From: Alteribacillus persepolensis
Lineage (GTDB): Bacteria; Bacillota; Bacilli; Bacillales; Marinococcaceae
DNA length: 64,000 nucleotides
Direction of reading: 5' to 3'
NCBI RefSeq assembly: GCF_900099605.1
Contig: NZ_FNDK01000010.1
Location: 1 to 64,000 of the forward strand
This document shows, in pieces, positions 16,540 to 25,768 of the stretch. Under the pieces are notes generated by a model. It did not search any database, was not told where the DNA came from, and saw only the letters and a list, made by a program, of their open reading frames with translations. The position numbers were made by a program, and so were the translations under genes. The first letter of the stretch is position 1. Each line of letters begins with the position of its first letter.

Positions 16540-17334
16540 ATGCATTTTGCGGTAACGTCGCGGGGAGATGATACATCCAACGCCCTGCAAAAAAAGATCA
16601 TCGACTACTTGCAAGAATTTGGTCTTACTCATAACGAACAAGACCCGGAAATCGTTATTACGGTTGGCGGAGACGGTACGCTTTTGCATGCATTCCACCA
16701 TTATTATGACCGGCTGGAAGAGACGAGTTTTGTCGGGGTTCATACTGGCCATTTAGGCTTTTATGCTGACTGGAAACCAGAAGAAGTGGAAAAACTGGTG
16801 ATTCATATCGCAAAAACACCGTTTCAAGTAGTGGAATATCCGCTCCTGGAGGTCGTTGTCCGCTACCATGATGACATCCATTCAGAGCGCCACTTGGCAT
16901 TGAATGAATGTACCGTGAAAACGATGGAAGGCTCACTCGTTTGCGATATCGACATCAAAGGAGATAAGTTTGAAACGTTTCGTGGAGACGGACTCTGTAT
17001 TTCTACGCCATCCGGAAGCACCGCCTACAATAAAGCGTTAGGAGGCGCCATTCTGCATCCGTCTTTAGCATCTATGCAGTTATCGGAGATGGCATCCATT
17101 AATAACCGTGTCTATCGTACGGTCGGTTCACCACTGATTTTGCCGCAGCACCACACATGTTTGTTAAAGCCGTTAAATGACGTAGAAATGCAAATAACAA
17201 TCGATCATAAATCAATGGTGAATAAGTCGGTAAAATCCATCCAGTGCCGGGTGGCTGAAGAAAAGGTGAAATTTGCCCGGTTCCGTCCATTTACGTTTTG
17301 GAAGCGGGTGAAAGAGTCGTTTGTCGGCGAATAA
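16540..17334 (+). CDS. nadF: NAD kinase
   Basis: A 264-residue NAD kinase of the PpnK family. The GGDGT motif is at residues 43-47 with catalytic Asp45, followed by LNECTV (NE motif) and the glycine-rich [16 protein letters not shown]. It makes NADP from NAD and ATP or polyphosphate. GAAAGGAGG lies eight bases before ATG. The stop is one base from the next start, so it is translationally coupled to yjbO. Confidence 0.96.
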   Translation: MHFAVTSRGDDTSNALQKKIIDYLQEFGLTHNEQDPEIVITVGGDGTLLHAFHHYYDRLEETSFVGVHTGHLGFYADWKPEEVEKLVIHIAKTPFQVVEYPLLEVVVRYHDDIHSERHLALNECTVKTMEGSLVCDIDIKGDKFETFRGDGLCISTPSGSTAYNKALGGAILHPSLASMQLSEMASINNRVYRTVGSPLILPQHHTCLLKPLNDVEMQITIDHKSMVNKSVKSIQCRVAEEKVKFARFRPFTFWKRVKESFVGE

Positions 17335-17335
17335 C

Positions 17336-18223
17336 ATGCACAAACTCCACTGGATAGTGCCCTTGCTAAAACATCCCAAGACACTGAAAGAGTTTTTGCG
17401 AGATGATAAAGGGATGTCATGGACGACGTTAAAAACAGCTAAGTTTGACGGCAGACTGCTTTGTGATGGAGAGGAAGCAACTGTGCGCCGCAAGCTTTAT
17501 GGGAACGAAACCCTGCAAGTGGAACTGCCCCCAGTTTCGTTTCCAGCTGCCATTCCGCTGTATCCTCTTCCGTTAAATATTTTATTTGAAGATGAACATC
17601 TGCTGATCGTTAATAAACCACCCGGTCTCCCCACACTTCCTGGAAGACAACAAGAAGAACTTTCACTAGCCGGTGCTGTCGGGGCGTATTACAAAGAACA
17701 GGGAATTTCGGCTTCTTTTCATGCGGTGTCAAGGCTTGATAAGCACACGAGCGGAGTGCTGCCGATTGCCAAACATCCATATGCCCACCAGCGGCTCACT
17801 GCTTTTTTTCAGCACGGCAAAGGAGAAAAGCGTTATCTAGGAGTAGTATGCGGACAGTGGGAGCAGCAAACAGGATGCATTGATGCGCCGATTGCCAGAA
17901 ACCCAAACAGCATTGTCGAGCATTGTGTTGCAGTACATGGAAAACCGGCTGTCACCGCGTATGAGAAAGTGAAAACTGTTCACGGCAATGACGTCACGCG
18001 TTTTACATTATATACCGGCCGGACCCATCAAATTCGGGTGCACACTGCTTATTGCGGGCATTCGCTGGTCGGCGACAGCTTATACGGAAAAGCGAGCACG
18101 TTGATAGAGCGGCAGGCGCTGCATGCAGACATGCTTTCGTTTTGTCACCCGGTCACCGAACAGCGGCATAATATTTATGCAGATCTCCCTCAAGATATCA
18201 AGCAGCTGGTTCAGGAAAAGTAA
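17336..18223 (+). CDS. yjbO: RluD-family pseudouridine synthase YjbO
   Basis: A 295-residue RNA pseudouridine synthase of the RluA/RluD group. An S4-like N-terminal part (about 1-70) is followed by the catalytic domain with VSRLDKHTSG (catalytic Asp135), and TGRTHQIRVH near residue 230. Start choice: ATG at 17336, one base after the nadF stop; a TTG at 17321 inside nadF is possible. No clear SD is seen, consistent with coupling. The substrate site (rRNA or tRNA) cannot be assigned. Confidence 0.92.
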   Translation: MHKLHWIVPLLKHPKTLKEFLRDDKGMSWTTLKTAKFDGRLLCDGEEATVRRKLYGNETLQVELPPVSFPAAIPLYPLPLNILFEDEHLLIVNKPPGLPTLPGRQQEELSLAGAVGAYYKEQGISASFHAVSRLDKHTSGVLPIAKHPYAHQRLTAFFQHGKGEKRYLGVVCGQWEQQTGCIDAPIARNPNSIVEHCVAVHGKPAVTAYEKVKTVHGNDVTRFTLYTGRTHQIRVHTAYCGHSLVGDSLYGKASTLIERQALHADMLSFCHPVTEQRHNIYADLPQDIKQLVQEK

Positions 18224-18258
18224 AAAAGAAGGCGTACAGATCAGCCTTCTTTTTTTGT
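18222..18258. terminator. Bidirectional terminator between yjbO and prpE
   Basis: AAAAAAGAAGGC and GCCTTCTTTTTTT pair around a short loop. A on the left and T on the right let it serve both convergent genes; it overlaps the end of prpE. Confidence 0.85.
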
Positions 18259-19020
18259 GTCTTTTTGTGTATGTTCATCGTCAAACGTTCGGAATTTTTC
18301 TTTGACAAAAGGCATTGCAGAAGGTGTGTCGCTAAATGTCATTTCTGGATAATGAAGTGCAGTCAGTTTGCCGCCAAAGACACAGCCGGTATCAATATTA
18401 ATCGTGTTGTTTTTTATACGCGGTTCATGTACAGGTGTATGTCCATAAACAATAGTGCGTTTTCCATTGTAATGAAGCGCCCAGTCTCGCCGAACGGGTG
18501 TCCCGTCTGAATGTTTTTCGCCGGTAATATCTCCGTACAATACAAATGTTTTGACGGCTTTGTTTTGTTTTCCAATGAGGTCACTGCGAATACCGGCATG
18601 AGCGGCAATGACTTGATCATGATCCAAGTGTTGGTACCAAGGTGCATGATCATAGAGCTCCATAAAAGCATGGCGGATTTTTTTATACTTTCGGTTTGGC
18701 AATGCTTCTAGTTCTGCCACGGTCGTTTCTAGTCCGTGTTTGATTTGGACATTGCGCCCGAGAAAATAACGATACAGCTTATCACAGTGGTTTCCAGGCA
18801 CGTAATAGGCTGCCTTTTGCGCGACCATTTTGCTGACCAGTTCCATGACGGCAACCGATTTTGGCCCCCGGTCGGTAAGGTCTCCAATAAAAACCGGGAT
18901 TCTGCCGGATGGATGTGTATAAATGGATTGGTCTTTGTGGTAGCCGATGTCTTTGAGTAATGTCGTTAACTCATCAAAACAACCATGAATATCTCCAATA
19001 AAGTCATATGCTGCTGTCAT
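18241..19020 (-). CDS. prpE: Bis(5'-nucleosyl)-tetraphosphatase PrpE
   Basis: A 259-residue calcineurin-like phosphoesterase. The metal-binding blocks are in order: GDIHGC near residue 10, [10 protein letters not shown] near 52, VPGNHCDK near 82, and later AAHAG and YGHTPV. PrpE of B. subtilis hydrolyses Ap4A asymmetrically and also acts as a protein phosphatase. The start at 19020 has GGAGGGGG seven bases upstream, which trims eight residues. In B. subtilis it also follows yjbO, though there it is in the same direction. Confidence 0.92.
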   Translation of the reverse strand: MTAAYDFIGDIHGCFDELTTLLKDIGYHKDQSIYTHPSGRIPVFIGDLTDRGPKSVAVMELVSKMVAQKAAYYVPGNHCDKLYRYFLGRNVQIKHGLETTVAELEALPNRKYKKIRHAFMELYDHAPWYQHLDHDQVIAAHAGIRSDLIGKQNKAVKTFVLYGDITGEKHSDGTPVRRDWALHYNGKRTIVYGHTPVHEPRIKNNTINIDTGCVFGGKLTALHYPEMTFSDTPSAMPFVKEKFRTFDDEHTQKDTKKEG

Positions 19021-19111
19021 GACTATACCCCCTCCACCTAACAAACACTTATACTACTAAGCATCATACCAAACTGTGACAGAAAATAATAATGTCTGCC
19101 TGCTGATCAAG

Positions 19112-19140
19112 TTGGGTTCTTTATCACAGCATGATATAAT
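19112..19140 (+). promoter_or_regulatory. Sigma-A promoter of fabI
   Basis: TTGGGT (19112-19117) and a perfect TATAAT (19135-19140) are separated by 17 bases, 63 bases before the fabI start. Confidence 0.6.
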
Positions 19141-19143
19141 AGG

Positions 19144-19162
19144 CACATTACTTGGTGATAAA
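19144..19162 (-). promoter_or_regulatory. Candidate FapR operator
   Basis: Read on the minus strand this stretch is TTTATCACCAAGTAATGTG. It keeps the ACCnAGT core and TTA flank of the FapR box and lies just downstream of the fabI -10, where FapR sites usually sit. FapR controls fabI in B. subtilis. Roughly half the positions fit, so it is a weak match. Confidence 0.35.
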
Positions 19163-19203
19163 AGGAAATAATACGCAGAAATGGATAAAAGGGAGCGATT
19201 AAC

Positions 19204-19989
19204 ATGAATTTATCGTTAGAAGGCCGTACATACGTTGTAATGGGGGTGGCCAATAAGCGAAGCATTGCCTGGGGCATTGCTCAAAGCTTAGCGAAAGCGG
19301 GAGCCAGGCTTGTGTTTACATATGCAGGGGAACGATTAGAGAAAAACGTGCGCAAACTTGCCGATTCTCTGGACCGCGACGATTCCATCGTCTTGCCATG
19401 TGATATTTCAGACGATGAAGCGATTCATACAGCATTTCGTCAAATAAAAGAAGAAGTCGGTGTAATTCATGGGCTTGCTCATTGTATCGCGTTTGCTAAA
19501 ACGGAAGAGCTGGATGGAGATTATATGAACGCAACAAGAGACGGTTTTTTACTGGCTCATAATATCAGCTCTTACTCTCTTACAGGGGTGGCAAAAGCGG
19601 TCCATGAGCTCGGCCTAATGGCAGAAGGCGGATCGATTGTTACGATGACGTATCTTGGCGGCGAGAAAGTGGTGAAAAACTACAACGTGATGGGGGTAGC
19701 CAAAGCTTCTCTTGATGCAAGTGTCCGTTATTTAGCAAATGACTTAGGAAAAGAAAGTATTCGTGTGAATGCCATCTCAGCAGGGCCGATTCGAACCTTG
19801 GCTGCCAAAGGTATTGGCGGATTTAACGATGTGTTAAAAGAAATTGAAGAAAAAGCTCCGCTTAAAAAAGCAACAACCCAAGAAGAAGTCGGCGATACCG
19901 CCCTCTTTTTAATGAGTGATTTATCCAGAGGAATCACAGGAGAGATCATTCACGTCGATGGCGGCTTTAATACCATTGGCATGATGTAA
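19204..19989 (+). CDS. fabI: Enoyl-ACP reductase FabI
   Basis: A 261-residue short-chain dehydrogenase of the FabI type. The N-terminal GVANKRSIAWGIA is the FabI nucleotide-binding signature, and the catalytic Tyr-x6-Lys is Tyr160 and Lys167 (YNVMGVAK). ISAGPIRTLAAKGI and ITGEIIHVDGG follow. It performs the last reduction in fatty acid elongation with NADH or NADPH. It forms a single-gene unit with promoter and terminator. In B. subtilis fabI also borders the cot genes. Confidence 0.96.
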   Translation: MNLSLEGRTYVVMGVANKRSIAWGIAQSLAKAGARLVFTYAGERLEKNVRKLADSLDRDDSIVLPCDISDDEAIHTAFRQIKEEVGVIHGLAHCIAFAKTEELDGDYMNATRDGFLLAHNISSYSLTGVAKAVHELGLMAEGGSIVTMTYLGGEKVVKNYNVMGVAKASLDASVRYLANDLGKESIRVNAISAGPIRTLAAKGIGGFNDVLKEIEEKAPLKKATTQEEVGDTALFLMSDLSRGITGEIIHVDGGFNTIGMM

Positions 19990-20000
19990 GGGTGGCTTCA

Positions 20001-20040
20001 AAAACCGTGGTGTGAAAAAGCACCACGGTTTCATTTTTTG
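20001..20040 (+). terminator. Intrinsic terminator of fabI
   Basis: AAACCGTGGTG and CACCACGGTTT form a perfect 11-bp stem around an 8-base loop, followed by CATTTTTT. Confidence 0.9.
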
Positions 20041-20164
20041 ATGACAGACAGTATAAAAGTCAGCTCTCTTTTGACGCTGGGGAAAAGTATTAAGCTAAAA
20101 GCTCTTCCTTAGCCGGCCTTTCTTCTTTTAGGGAACCAGTATGTTTGCTTTAAAGCAGAATTAG

Positions 20165-20194
20165 TTGACGCTTGTTTAGATATTTCGTTAAGAT
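20165..20194 (+). promoter_or_regulatory. Sigma-A promoter of glcT
   Basis: TTGACG (20165-20170) and TAAGAT (20189-20194) are separated by 18 bases, 37 bases upstream of glcT. Confidence 0.5.
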
Positions 20195-20230
20195 GATAGA
20201 CTGAAGCCACGAAAAAGTTGGGGTTAAGAT

Positions 20231-21064
20231 ATGGTCGTAAAAAAGGTTCTAAACAACAACGTGATTATCGCAGATGACAATGGAAATGAAGTGATTGTGA
20301 CAGGAAAAGGCTTAGGGTTTGGGAAAAAGCAAGGAGAAACGGTAGATGAATCAGGCGCAGAGAAATTTTTTGTGCTTCAGGATAAAAAGGAACAAGAGCA
20401 GTACAAACAGCTTTTAATCGAAGTGGACGAAGCGTTTATCGGGTGTATGAATGAATGTATGACCATGTTAGAAAAACGTTTTCATGTCAAGCTTTATGAG
20501 CATATTCACGTCGCATTGACCGACCATCTATATTATGCCGTTCACAGGCAGAAGCAAGGGTTAGAGGTGCGTAATCCGTTTTTAACAGAAACAGAACTTG
20601 CCTATCCAGCGGAATTTCAAGCTGCGAGAGAGCTGCTTTTGCATGTCGAAAAGTGTACGAGTACCCCGATGCCAGAAGGGGAAGTCGGCTTTGTTGCGTT
20701 ACACATTCACAGCGCGCTTACCAGCCGTTCGTTAGAAGAAGTGAATCAGCATACAAAGCTTGTATCGACATTGGCTGGTGTGATCGAGGACAACCTTGGT
20801 TTAACAATGAATGCAAAAGAATTGGATCATCAACGGCTGCTGCGCCATCTGCATCAAGCGATTGAAAGAATTCAATACAATGACGATAAAGAAGAGCCGG
20901 AGTCCTTAAAAAAAGTCTTGAAAGACGAATACCCGCTGTGCTACAATCTTTCATGGAAATTGATAAAAATCATGCAGCACGCACTGAAAAAGCCGGTTCC
21001 AGAGAGTGAAGCGGTTTATTTAACCCTTCATTTGCAAAGGCTTGCAAGACAAAGAAATGAATAA
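20231..21064 (+). CDS. glcT: BglG-family antiterminator GlcT
   Basis: A 277-residue transcription antiterminator. The N-terminal co-antiterminator RNA-binding domain (about 1-55: KKVLNNNVIIADDNGNEVIV) is followed by two PTS regulation domains (about 65-170 and 175-277) with conserved His in DHLYYAVHR, LHIHSAL and LTLHLQR. When PtsG does not phosphorylate it, GlcT binds the RAT in the ptsG leader. The next gene is ptsG behind exactly such an element, which fixes the identity. Confidence 0.94.
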   Translation: MVVKKVLNNNVIIADDNGNEVIVTGKGLGFGKKQGETVDESGAEKFFVLQDKKEQEQYKQLLIEVDEAFIGCMNECMTMLEKRFHVKLYEHIHVALTDHLYYAVHRQKQGLEVRNPFLTETELAYPAEFQAARELLLHVEKCTSTPMPEGEVGFVALHIHSALTSRSLEEVNQHTKLVSTLAGVIEDNLGLTMNAKELDHQRLLRHLHQAIERIQYNDDKEEPESLKKVLKDEYPLCYNLSWKLIKIMQHALKKPVPESEAVYLTLHLQRLARQRNE

Positions 21065-21076
21065 TAACGGACCATC

Positions 21077-21197
21077 ATATTCCGTGTTACTGGTAATGCA
21101 GGCATGAGAGAACAGAGTGGTTTTGCTGAAAGGGCCTAGGTGTGTTCAGACATCTAGTGTTTTTCGGCGAACCTGTTTCTCTCATGTCTTTTTTTAT
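21077..21197 (+). promoter_or_regulatory. ptsG leader: RNA antiterminator (RAT) overlapping a terminator
   Basis: GTTACTGGTAATGCAGGCA (21085-21103) is nearly the core of the known ptsG RAT that GlcT binds. The terminator follows: GGCATGAGAGAACAG near 21101-21115 pairs with CTGTTTCTCTCATG at 21173-21186, then eight T. RAT and the 5' arm of the terminator overlap, so binding of GlcT would prevent termination. It begins only 13 bases after the glcT stop, so the ptsG promoter must lie inside glcT or ptsG relies on read-through. Confidence 0.85.
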
Positions 21198-21368
21198 GGA
21201 GGAGGGTCTGTTGAAGGAAATAGCTGTTTTTCTGGAACCATACCTGCATGCAGCAAGATGCCTGCTTGACAGAACAAGCCATGACAACAACTGCAGCATG
21301 TAAAGGGTGCTGGATTATGACGGCGGCATCCAATGTGTGCGGCGTAACGAAAAAAGGGGGAAAACACA

Positions 21369-23429
21369 ATGTTTAAAAAAGCGTTTGGTATACTGCAGCG
21401 TATAGGCCGGGCATTGATGCTTCCGGTAGCGCTGCTTCCGGCTGCCGGACTGCTTCTTGCGATTGGAACGGCTATGCAGGAGGACAATATGATTAATATC
21501 CTGCCATTTTTGGAAGCGGCACCAGCTCAGTTAATATCTGAACTGATGATGGAAGCAGGCGGGATTGTATTTGATAACTTACCCGTTATTTTTGCGATTG
21601 GTGTAGCACTTGGTCTGGCAAATGGTGACGGTGTAGCTGGTCTTGCAGCACTTATCGGATATTTTATTATTAATGTGACAATGGGCGTTATCGTCGGCGT
21701 GGAGCCGGAAATGGTGCAAGGAAACCCGGCGTATGCAGAAATGTTGGGTGTGCCGACACTGCAAACCGGGGTGTTTGGAGGTATCATCGCCGGGGCGCTC
21801 GGTGCATTTATGTATAATCGTTACTTTAACATTGAGCTGCCCCAGTATTTAGGTTTTTTTGCCGGAAAACGTTTTGTTCCTATCGCAACAGCATTTGGGG
21901 GACTTATCGTCGGGGCGCTTTTAACCATTGTATGGCCGCAGGTGCAAGAGATGCTAAACGCCATGTCTTATTTAGTGACTGAAGCGAATACGACGATTTC
22001 TGCTTTTGTATTCGGAGTGATTGAGAGAGCGCTTATTCCATTTGGGCTGCATCACGTTTTCTACAATCCGTTCTGGTATGAATTCGGTTCTTATGTTAAT
22101 GCTGCCGGCCAGACGGTGACAGGAGATCAGCAAATTTTCTTTGCTCAGTATCGTGATGGTGTAGAGGAATTTACAGCTGGTACGTTTATGACGGGTAAAT
22201 TTCCATTTATGATGTTTGGACTGCCAGCAGCAGCACTTGCTATCTATCATTGTGCAAAACCGGAAAACAAAAAATATGTAGCTGGTATTATGGGATCCGC
22301 TGCATTGACATCCTTTTTAACAGGAATTACTGAACCGCTCGAATTTAGTTTCTTGTTTGTAGCACCGCTTTTGTTTGCAGTTCATACAATTTTTGCCGGA
22401 TTGTCATTTATGGTGATGCACCTGCTGGATGTAAAAATCGGCATGACATTCTCCGGCGGTGTGATTGACTATTTCTTATTCGGGATTATTCCAAATGCAA
22501 CGCCGTGGTGGCTCGTTATTCCGGTCGGGCTCGGTTTCGCTGTTATCTACTATTTCGGCTTCCGGTTTGCCATTCAGAAGTTTAATTTAATGACGCCGGG
22601 GCGTGAAGAAACAGCGGATGTTGAGGAAAATTCAACAGCCGGAAGCGGCAGTGCCGGCGACTTGCCTTACAATGTTTTAGAAGCATTTGGTGGAAAAGAT
22701 AACTTGAAAAACCTGGATGCATGTATTACAAGGCTGCGGATTACTGTAAACAATAAAGAAGAAGTAGACAAAGGACGCCTGAAACAGCTGGGGGCTTCTG
22801 GTGTAATGGAAGTTGGAAATAACGTGCAGGCTATTTTTGGTCCGCAGTCGGATGCCATTAAAACACAAATGGAAGATATTATCGCGGGAAGAACACCGGT
22901 ATCATCGCATGACAATACACCGGAAATTGATCCGCAAAAAGAAGCCGAGCCTGCTGTTCAAGTGGACTCCGCTGCTATTGCTGTTGGCAGCCCGGGAAAC
23001 GGCCGACTTATTGCTATCGAGGAAGTTCCAGATGACGTATTTGCAGGCAAAATGATGGGAGACGGCTTTGCGATTCACCCGGAAAACGGAGAATTTGTAT
23101 CTCCAGTAAGCGGAAATATTACGACAGTCTTTCCAACCAAACATGCTGTAGGTATTACCTCAGAGGATGGGCTCGACATTTTAGTTCATATTGGTATTGA
23201 TACGGTTAACATGAAAGGGGAAGGCTTTGAAGTAATGGTCGAAGAAGGGGAGAAAGTGACGCAAGGTCAGCCGCTTGTAAAAGCAGATTTGTCTCTCATT
23301 GAAGAAAAAGCAAAATCAACCATTACACCGATTGTGTTTACGAACTTGAATGAAAATCAAACCGTGGCATTGAAAAAAGAGGGTGCTGTGACAGCCGCAG
23401 ATAAAGAAGTGGCAGAAGTCACATCTTGA
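21369..23429 (+). CDS. ptsG: PTS glucose-specific EIICBA
   Basis: A 686-residue membrane permease of the glucose PTS. The order is EIIC (about 1-410, multi-helix, with GITEPLEFSFLFVAP near the sugar site), EIIB (about 430-510, phosphorylated Cys452 in DACITRLR) and EIIA (about 540-686, phosphorylated His607 in ILVHIGIDTV). It imports and phosphorylates glucose with phosphate from HPr. It ends in its own terminator; unlike B. subtilis, ptsH and ptsI do not follow. Control by GlcT through the leader is expected. Confidence 0.97.
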   Translation: MFKKAFGILQRIGRALMLPVALLPAAGLLLAIGTAMQEDNMINILPFLEAAPAQLISELMMEAGGIVFDNLPVIFAIGVALGLANGDGVAGLAALIGYFIINVTMGVIVGVEPEMVQGNPAYAEMLGVPTLQTGVFGGIIAGALGAFMYNRYFNIELPQYLGFFAGKRFVPIATAFGGLIVGALLTIVWPQVQEMLNAMSYLVTEANTTISAFVFGVIERALIPFGLHHVFYNPFWYEFGSYVNAAGQTVTGDQQIFFAQYRDGVEEFTAGTFMTGKFPFMMFGLPAAALAIYHCAKPENKKYVAGIMGSAALTSFLTGITEPLEFSFLFVAPLLFAVHTIFAGLSFMVMHLLDVKIGMTFSGGVIDYFLFGIIPNATPWWLVIPVGLGFAVIYYFGFRFAIQKFNLMTPGREETADVEENSTAGSGSAGDLPYNVLEAFGGKDNLKNLDACITRLRITVNNKEEVDKGRLKQLGASGVMEVGNNVQAIFGPQSDAIKTQMEDIIAGRTPVSSHDNTPEIDPQKEAEPAVQVDSAAIAVGSPGNGRLIAIEEVPDDVFAGKMMGDGFAIHPENGEFVSPVSGNITTVFPTKHAVGITSEDGLDILVHIGIDTVNMKGEGFEVMVEEGEKVTQGQPLVKADLSLIEEKAKSTITPIVFTNLNENQTVALKKEGAVTAADKEVAEVTS

Positions 23430-23435
23430 TAAAAT

Positions 23436-23487
23436 AGGGGCTGTATCAAAAGGTCATGAAAAATAACCTTTTGACAGCCCTTTTTCG
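23436..23487 (+). terminator. Intrinsic terminator of ptsG
   Basis: GGGGCTGTATCAAAAGGT and ACCTTTTGACAGCCC form a long stem with one mismatch region, followed by TTTTTC. Confidence 0.9.
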
Positions 23488-23678
23488 ATTCTATAAGGTT
23501 TGTTGTTTGGATGAAATTATACTCTTTCGTATGACTGGGGCTTTCGGCTCGCCTGCCTCGGGAAGCGCTTGACGCTCATTGGGTAACATCCCCCACGGCT
23601 CTATCGCTGCTGCTTTTCTCAGAGGCGTTTCGCAGACAAAACCCTATCTCCTGTTCGCCGTAACATTTGTATGAGGGC
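23488..23678. other. GC-rich non-coding stretch
   Basis: No gene is supported. The composition (CGGCTCGCCTGCCTCGG, GAGGCGTTTCGCAG) resembles degenerate Bacillaceae intergenic repeats, but I could not align it convincingly to the other copies in the window. Confidence 0.35.
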
Positions 23679-24068
23679 CTAAAAGACCTGCCCGAACAGC
23701 CATGGCCAGAATCCACCGCCGTGGCCGGGACCGCCAGGCCCATACGGTGGGCGGGGACGCGGCGGTTGCCCGCCTGGACGAGGAGGAGTCGGACCGAAAT
23801 ATGGACTGACACCAACTAAATCACCATGATACACTTGCACGTATTGCCGGCGGTAAAAAGGCGGCTGATAAATAAACATCGATACCATTCCGGTACGTCG
23901 ATTATAGTCGAGGACATAAGCAATCACTCGGCCATAACCTGGTATAAATGTTTGAATCCACTGGTTTACGTACCCTTCGATGACAACCGGCGGAATATAT
24001 TGTACAGAAGGTTCTTGTTGACGATAAGGACCCGGCATGTTGGGATCTTGACCGTAATGCACGTTCAT
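23679..24068 (-). CDS. Pro/Gly-rich protein, possible spore surface protein
   Basis: A 129-residue protein. The N-terminal 90 residues are Tyr/Gln/Pro-rich with beta-type spacing (VIEGYVNQWIQTF, YGRVIAYVLDYNRRTG, YVQVYHGDLVGVSPYFG). The tail is PRPGGQPPRPRPPYGPGGPG-like followed by FWPWLFG. ATG at 24068 has GAGG six bases upstream. Neighbours are a YjcZ-type sporulation peptide and coat genes, so a role at the spore surface is plausible. I do not recognise a named family. Confidence 0.65.
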   Translation of the reverse strand: MNVHYGQDPNMPGPYRQQEPSVQYIPPVVIEGYVNQWIQTFIPGYGRVIAYVLDYNRRTGMVSMFIYQPPFYRRQYVQVYHGDLVGVSPYFGPTPPRPGGQPPRPRPPYGPGGPGHGGGFWPWLFGQVF

Positions 24069-24268
24069 CACCATCCTCATTAATATAAAAGGCATATACC
24101 CTGTAACATCTTATGGGAAAGAGGAAAATATGTGCATTTATCCTGGGACAAAGGAAGAGAATGGGTAAATAACTGATTTAGACAATCCAACGCACTTATC
24201 TGGGTAAAGAGCATATAGCTATCATGAGAAGGATTTCTCAATCTTCCTTAGAAAGGGAGGAAAGGCAA

Positions 24269-24352
24269 ATGTCCGGTTACTACAATAGCTTTACGCTTAT
24301 TGTTGTATTGTTTATTTTGCTTGTCATTGTGGGCTCTGCATATGTTTGCTAA
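24269..24352 (+). CDS. YjcZ-family tiny membrane sporulation protein
   Basis: A 27-residue protein, MSGYYNSFTLIVVLFILLVIVG..., matching the YjcZ family: a short polar Gly/Tyr start, one hydrophobic helix with ILLVIVG, and an immediate end. AAAGGGAGGAAAGG is a strong SD. Family members are made during sporulation. It has its own terminator 15 bases after the stop. Confidence 0.85.
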   Translation: MSGYYNSFTLIVVLFILLVIVGSAYVC

Positions 24353-24366
24353 AAAGCAGACAGAAC

Positions 24367-24398
24367 GTTCTGGCTGGGTACGGCCAGAACCTTTTTTA
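24367..24398 (+). terminator. Intrinsic terminator of the YjcZ-type gene
   Basis: GTTCTGGC and GCCAGAAC form a perfect stem around eight bases, followed by CTTTTTT. Confidence 0.9.
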
Positions 24399-24429
24399 TG
24401 TAACAGTACGAAATAGTGAAAGAACAAGC

Positions 24430-24482
24430 AAAACTGCGGATGCCTCTGTAAGGATTTGACGGCATGCCGCAGTTTTCTTTTA
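24430..24482. terminator. Second hairpin, possible terminator of the convergent membrane gene
   Basis: AAAACTGCGGATGCC and GGCATGCCGCAGTTTT pair with one bulged base. On the plus strand it is followed by CTTTTATC, on the minus strand by GCTTGTTCTTTC. It lies between convergent genes. Confidence 0.6.
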
Positions 24483-24641
24483 TCTTCGGTCCTGTTTGCA
24501 CGCTGCCGGCGGTGCTGTCTGTCATTTGCCGCTCCATTGGCTGTTTCCATGCTGCATGCAGCGTAAGCAATCATTTTTCACAGGGGTTGTTGTGAAACAT
24601 GTACATCGTTTGCATGAAAGCGGTGATATATACTGGGACGG

Positions 24642-25061
24642 TCATGGAGATGAAAAGCGGTGGCCGAAGCGAAAATAAAACAATAGCGTAAAGAACAATA
24701 ATTGCGTAAACAGCAGCAAAAATGGCGAGCGTCCTGCCATCTCTCCAAGCATCGGTGCCATAATGCCGGCCATTAATCCATTGCAAGCACCAACCATGGC
24801 AGAATCAAATGAAAAGAGACTTCCGTACAAAAGCCCGCAGCCAATCCCAAGTACACCCGCAGCAATACTTGTTTCAATCACATAGCCCGGATGAATGTAC
24901 GTAAATAAAAAGCCGGAACAAAGCGAAAAGACTGTAACAGGTGTCATGACAGCATTCATTATAAACGAAGAGGAATGATGGCGTTTGTCTTTTCGTTCGT
25001 GCAGATACATGTATAAAGCAACAATAAGTAAAATGTTCCCTCCAAATAAAAACCAGAGCAT
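24642..25061 (-). CDS. Four-helix membrane protein, unknown function
   Basis: A 139-residue integral membrane protein with hydrophobic segments at about 2-18, 36-56, 62-102 (two helices, with GVLGIGCGLLYG) and 115-132. GGGGGAG lies five bases before ATG. It is divergent from cotO within the coat-gene neighbourhood. I do not recognise the family. Confidence 0.68.
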   Translation of the reverse strand: MLWFLFGGNILLIVALYMYLHERKDKRHHSSSFIMNAVMTPVTVFSLCSGFLFTYIHPGYVIETSIAAGVLGIGCGLLYGSLFSFDSAMVGACNGLMAGIMAPMLGEMAGRSPFLLLFTQLLFFTLLFYFRFGHRFSSP

Positions 25062-25192
25062 AACATCTCCCCCTGATATGATATGTATGCGTACCGGTCA
25101 AAAAGATTGCCAGGAAATGAGAAGAATGATTTATGGCTGGAAGCATATAATGGTGCAGGATGCATTTTCAGTGAAGGGAGGTAGAAAAATAC

Positions 25193-25708
25193 ATGGAGAA
25201 AAACAAAGAGAAACAGTCCGAGCCATTGTATTATATCGAACAGCCTTCTTTTTCGAATATAGGCGGGAAACTGCAGACGGTGTCTGTGAGAAAACGGATT
25301 GGCCAAAAGCCGGAAGGAAAGCAAAATAAGAAAGAAAAAAGAGCGAGGCAGAAAAATAAACAAAAAAGAGATAAAGACAAATCACTAGAACAAGGTGAAA
25401 ATGAACAACATCAGCCTGAAACTGATAACGAATCAGTGCATGCCGAACAAAGTGCAAGTGATGAAGAGAAAGCAGCGATTAAAAAAGAGCAGCCTTCAAA
25501 TAAAAACATTGAGGAAATGCTGTCGTATGTGCTGTCTCTTCCGCATTTTATCCAGCCGGTAATTGCTTGTGAAACCAATTCCAAGCGTTATCAAGGCACG
25601 CTTTTACACAGAGAGAACGGAGAGGTTGTCATTCAAAACAGTATTAGCATGAACAAGGAAACGATTGCTGAACAGGAGATTACAGATATTTATATCGTTA
25701 GTTTATAA
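25193..25708 (+). CDS. cotO: Spore coat protein CotO
   Basis: A 171-residue protein. The N-terminus (PLYYIEQPSFSNIGGKLQTV), a long Lys/Gln/Glu-rich linker (about 35-105) and the C-terminal domain with LSYVLSLPHFIQPVIACET match CotO (YjbX), an outer coat morphogenetic protein. GGGAGG precedes ATG at about 11 bases, a little far. It is followed after 60 bases by the convergent CotY/CotZ-type gene, as expected from the B. subtilis cot cluster. Confidence 0.88.
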   Translation: MEKNKEKQSEPLYYIEQPSFSNIGGKLQTVSVRKRIGQKPEGKQNKKEKRARQKNKQKRDKDKSLEQGENEQHQPETDNESVHAEQSASDEEKAAIKKEQPSNKNIEEMLSYVLSLPHFIQPVIACETNSKRYQGTLLHRENGEVVIQNSISMNKETIAEQEITDIYIVSL

Positions 25709-25768
25709 AAGAAAAAGAAAGAGGGAACAGGGATGATCCATTCCCTCTTTCTTTTCATAGAGCGGCTA

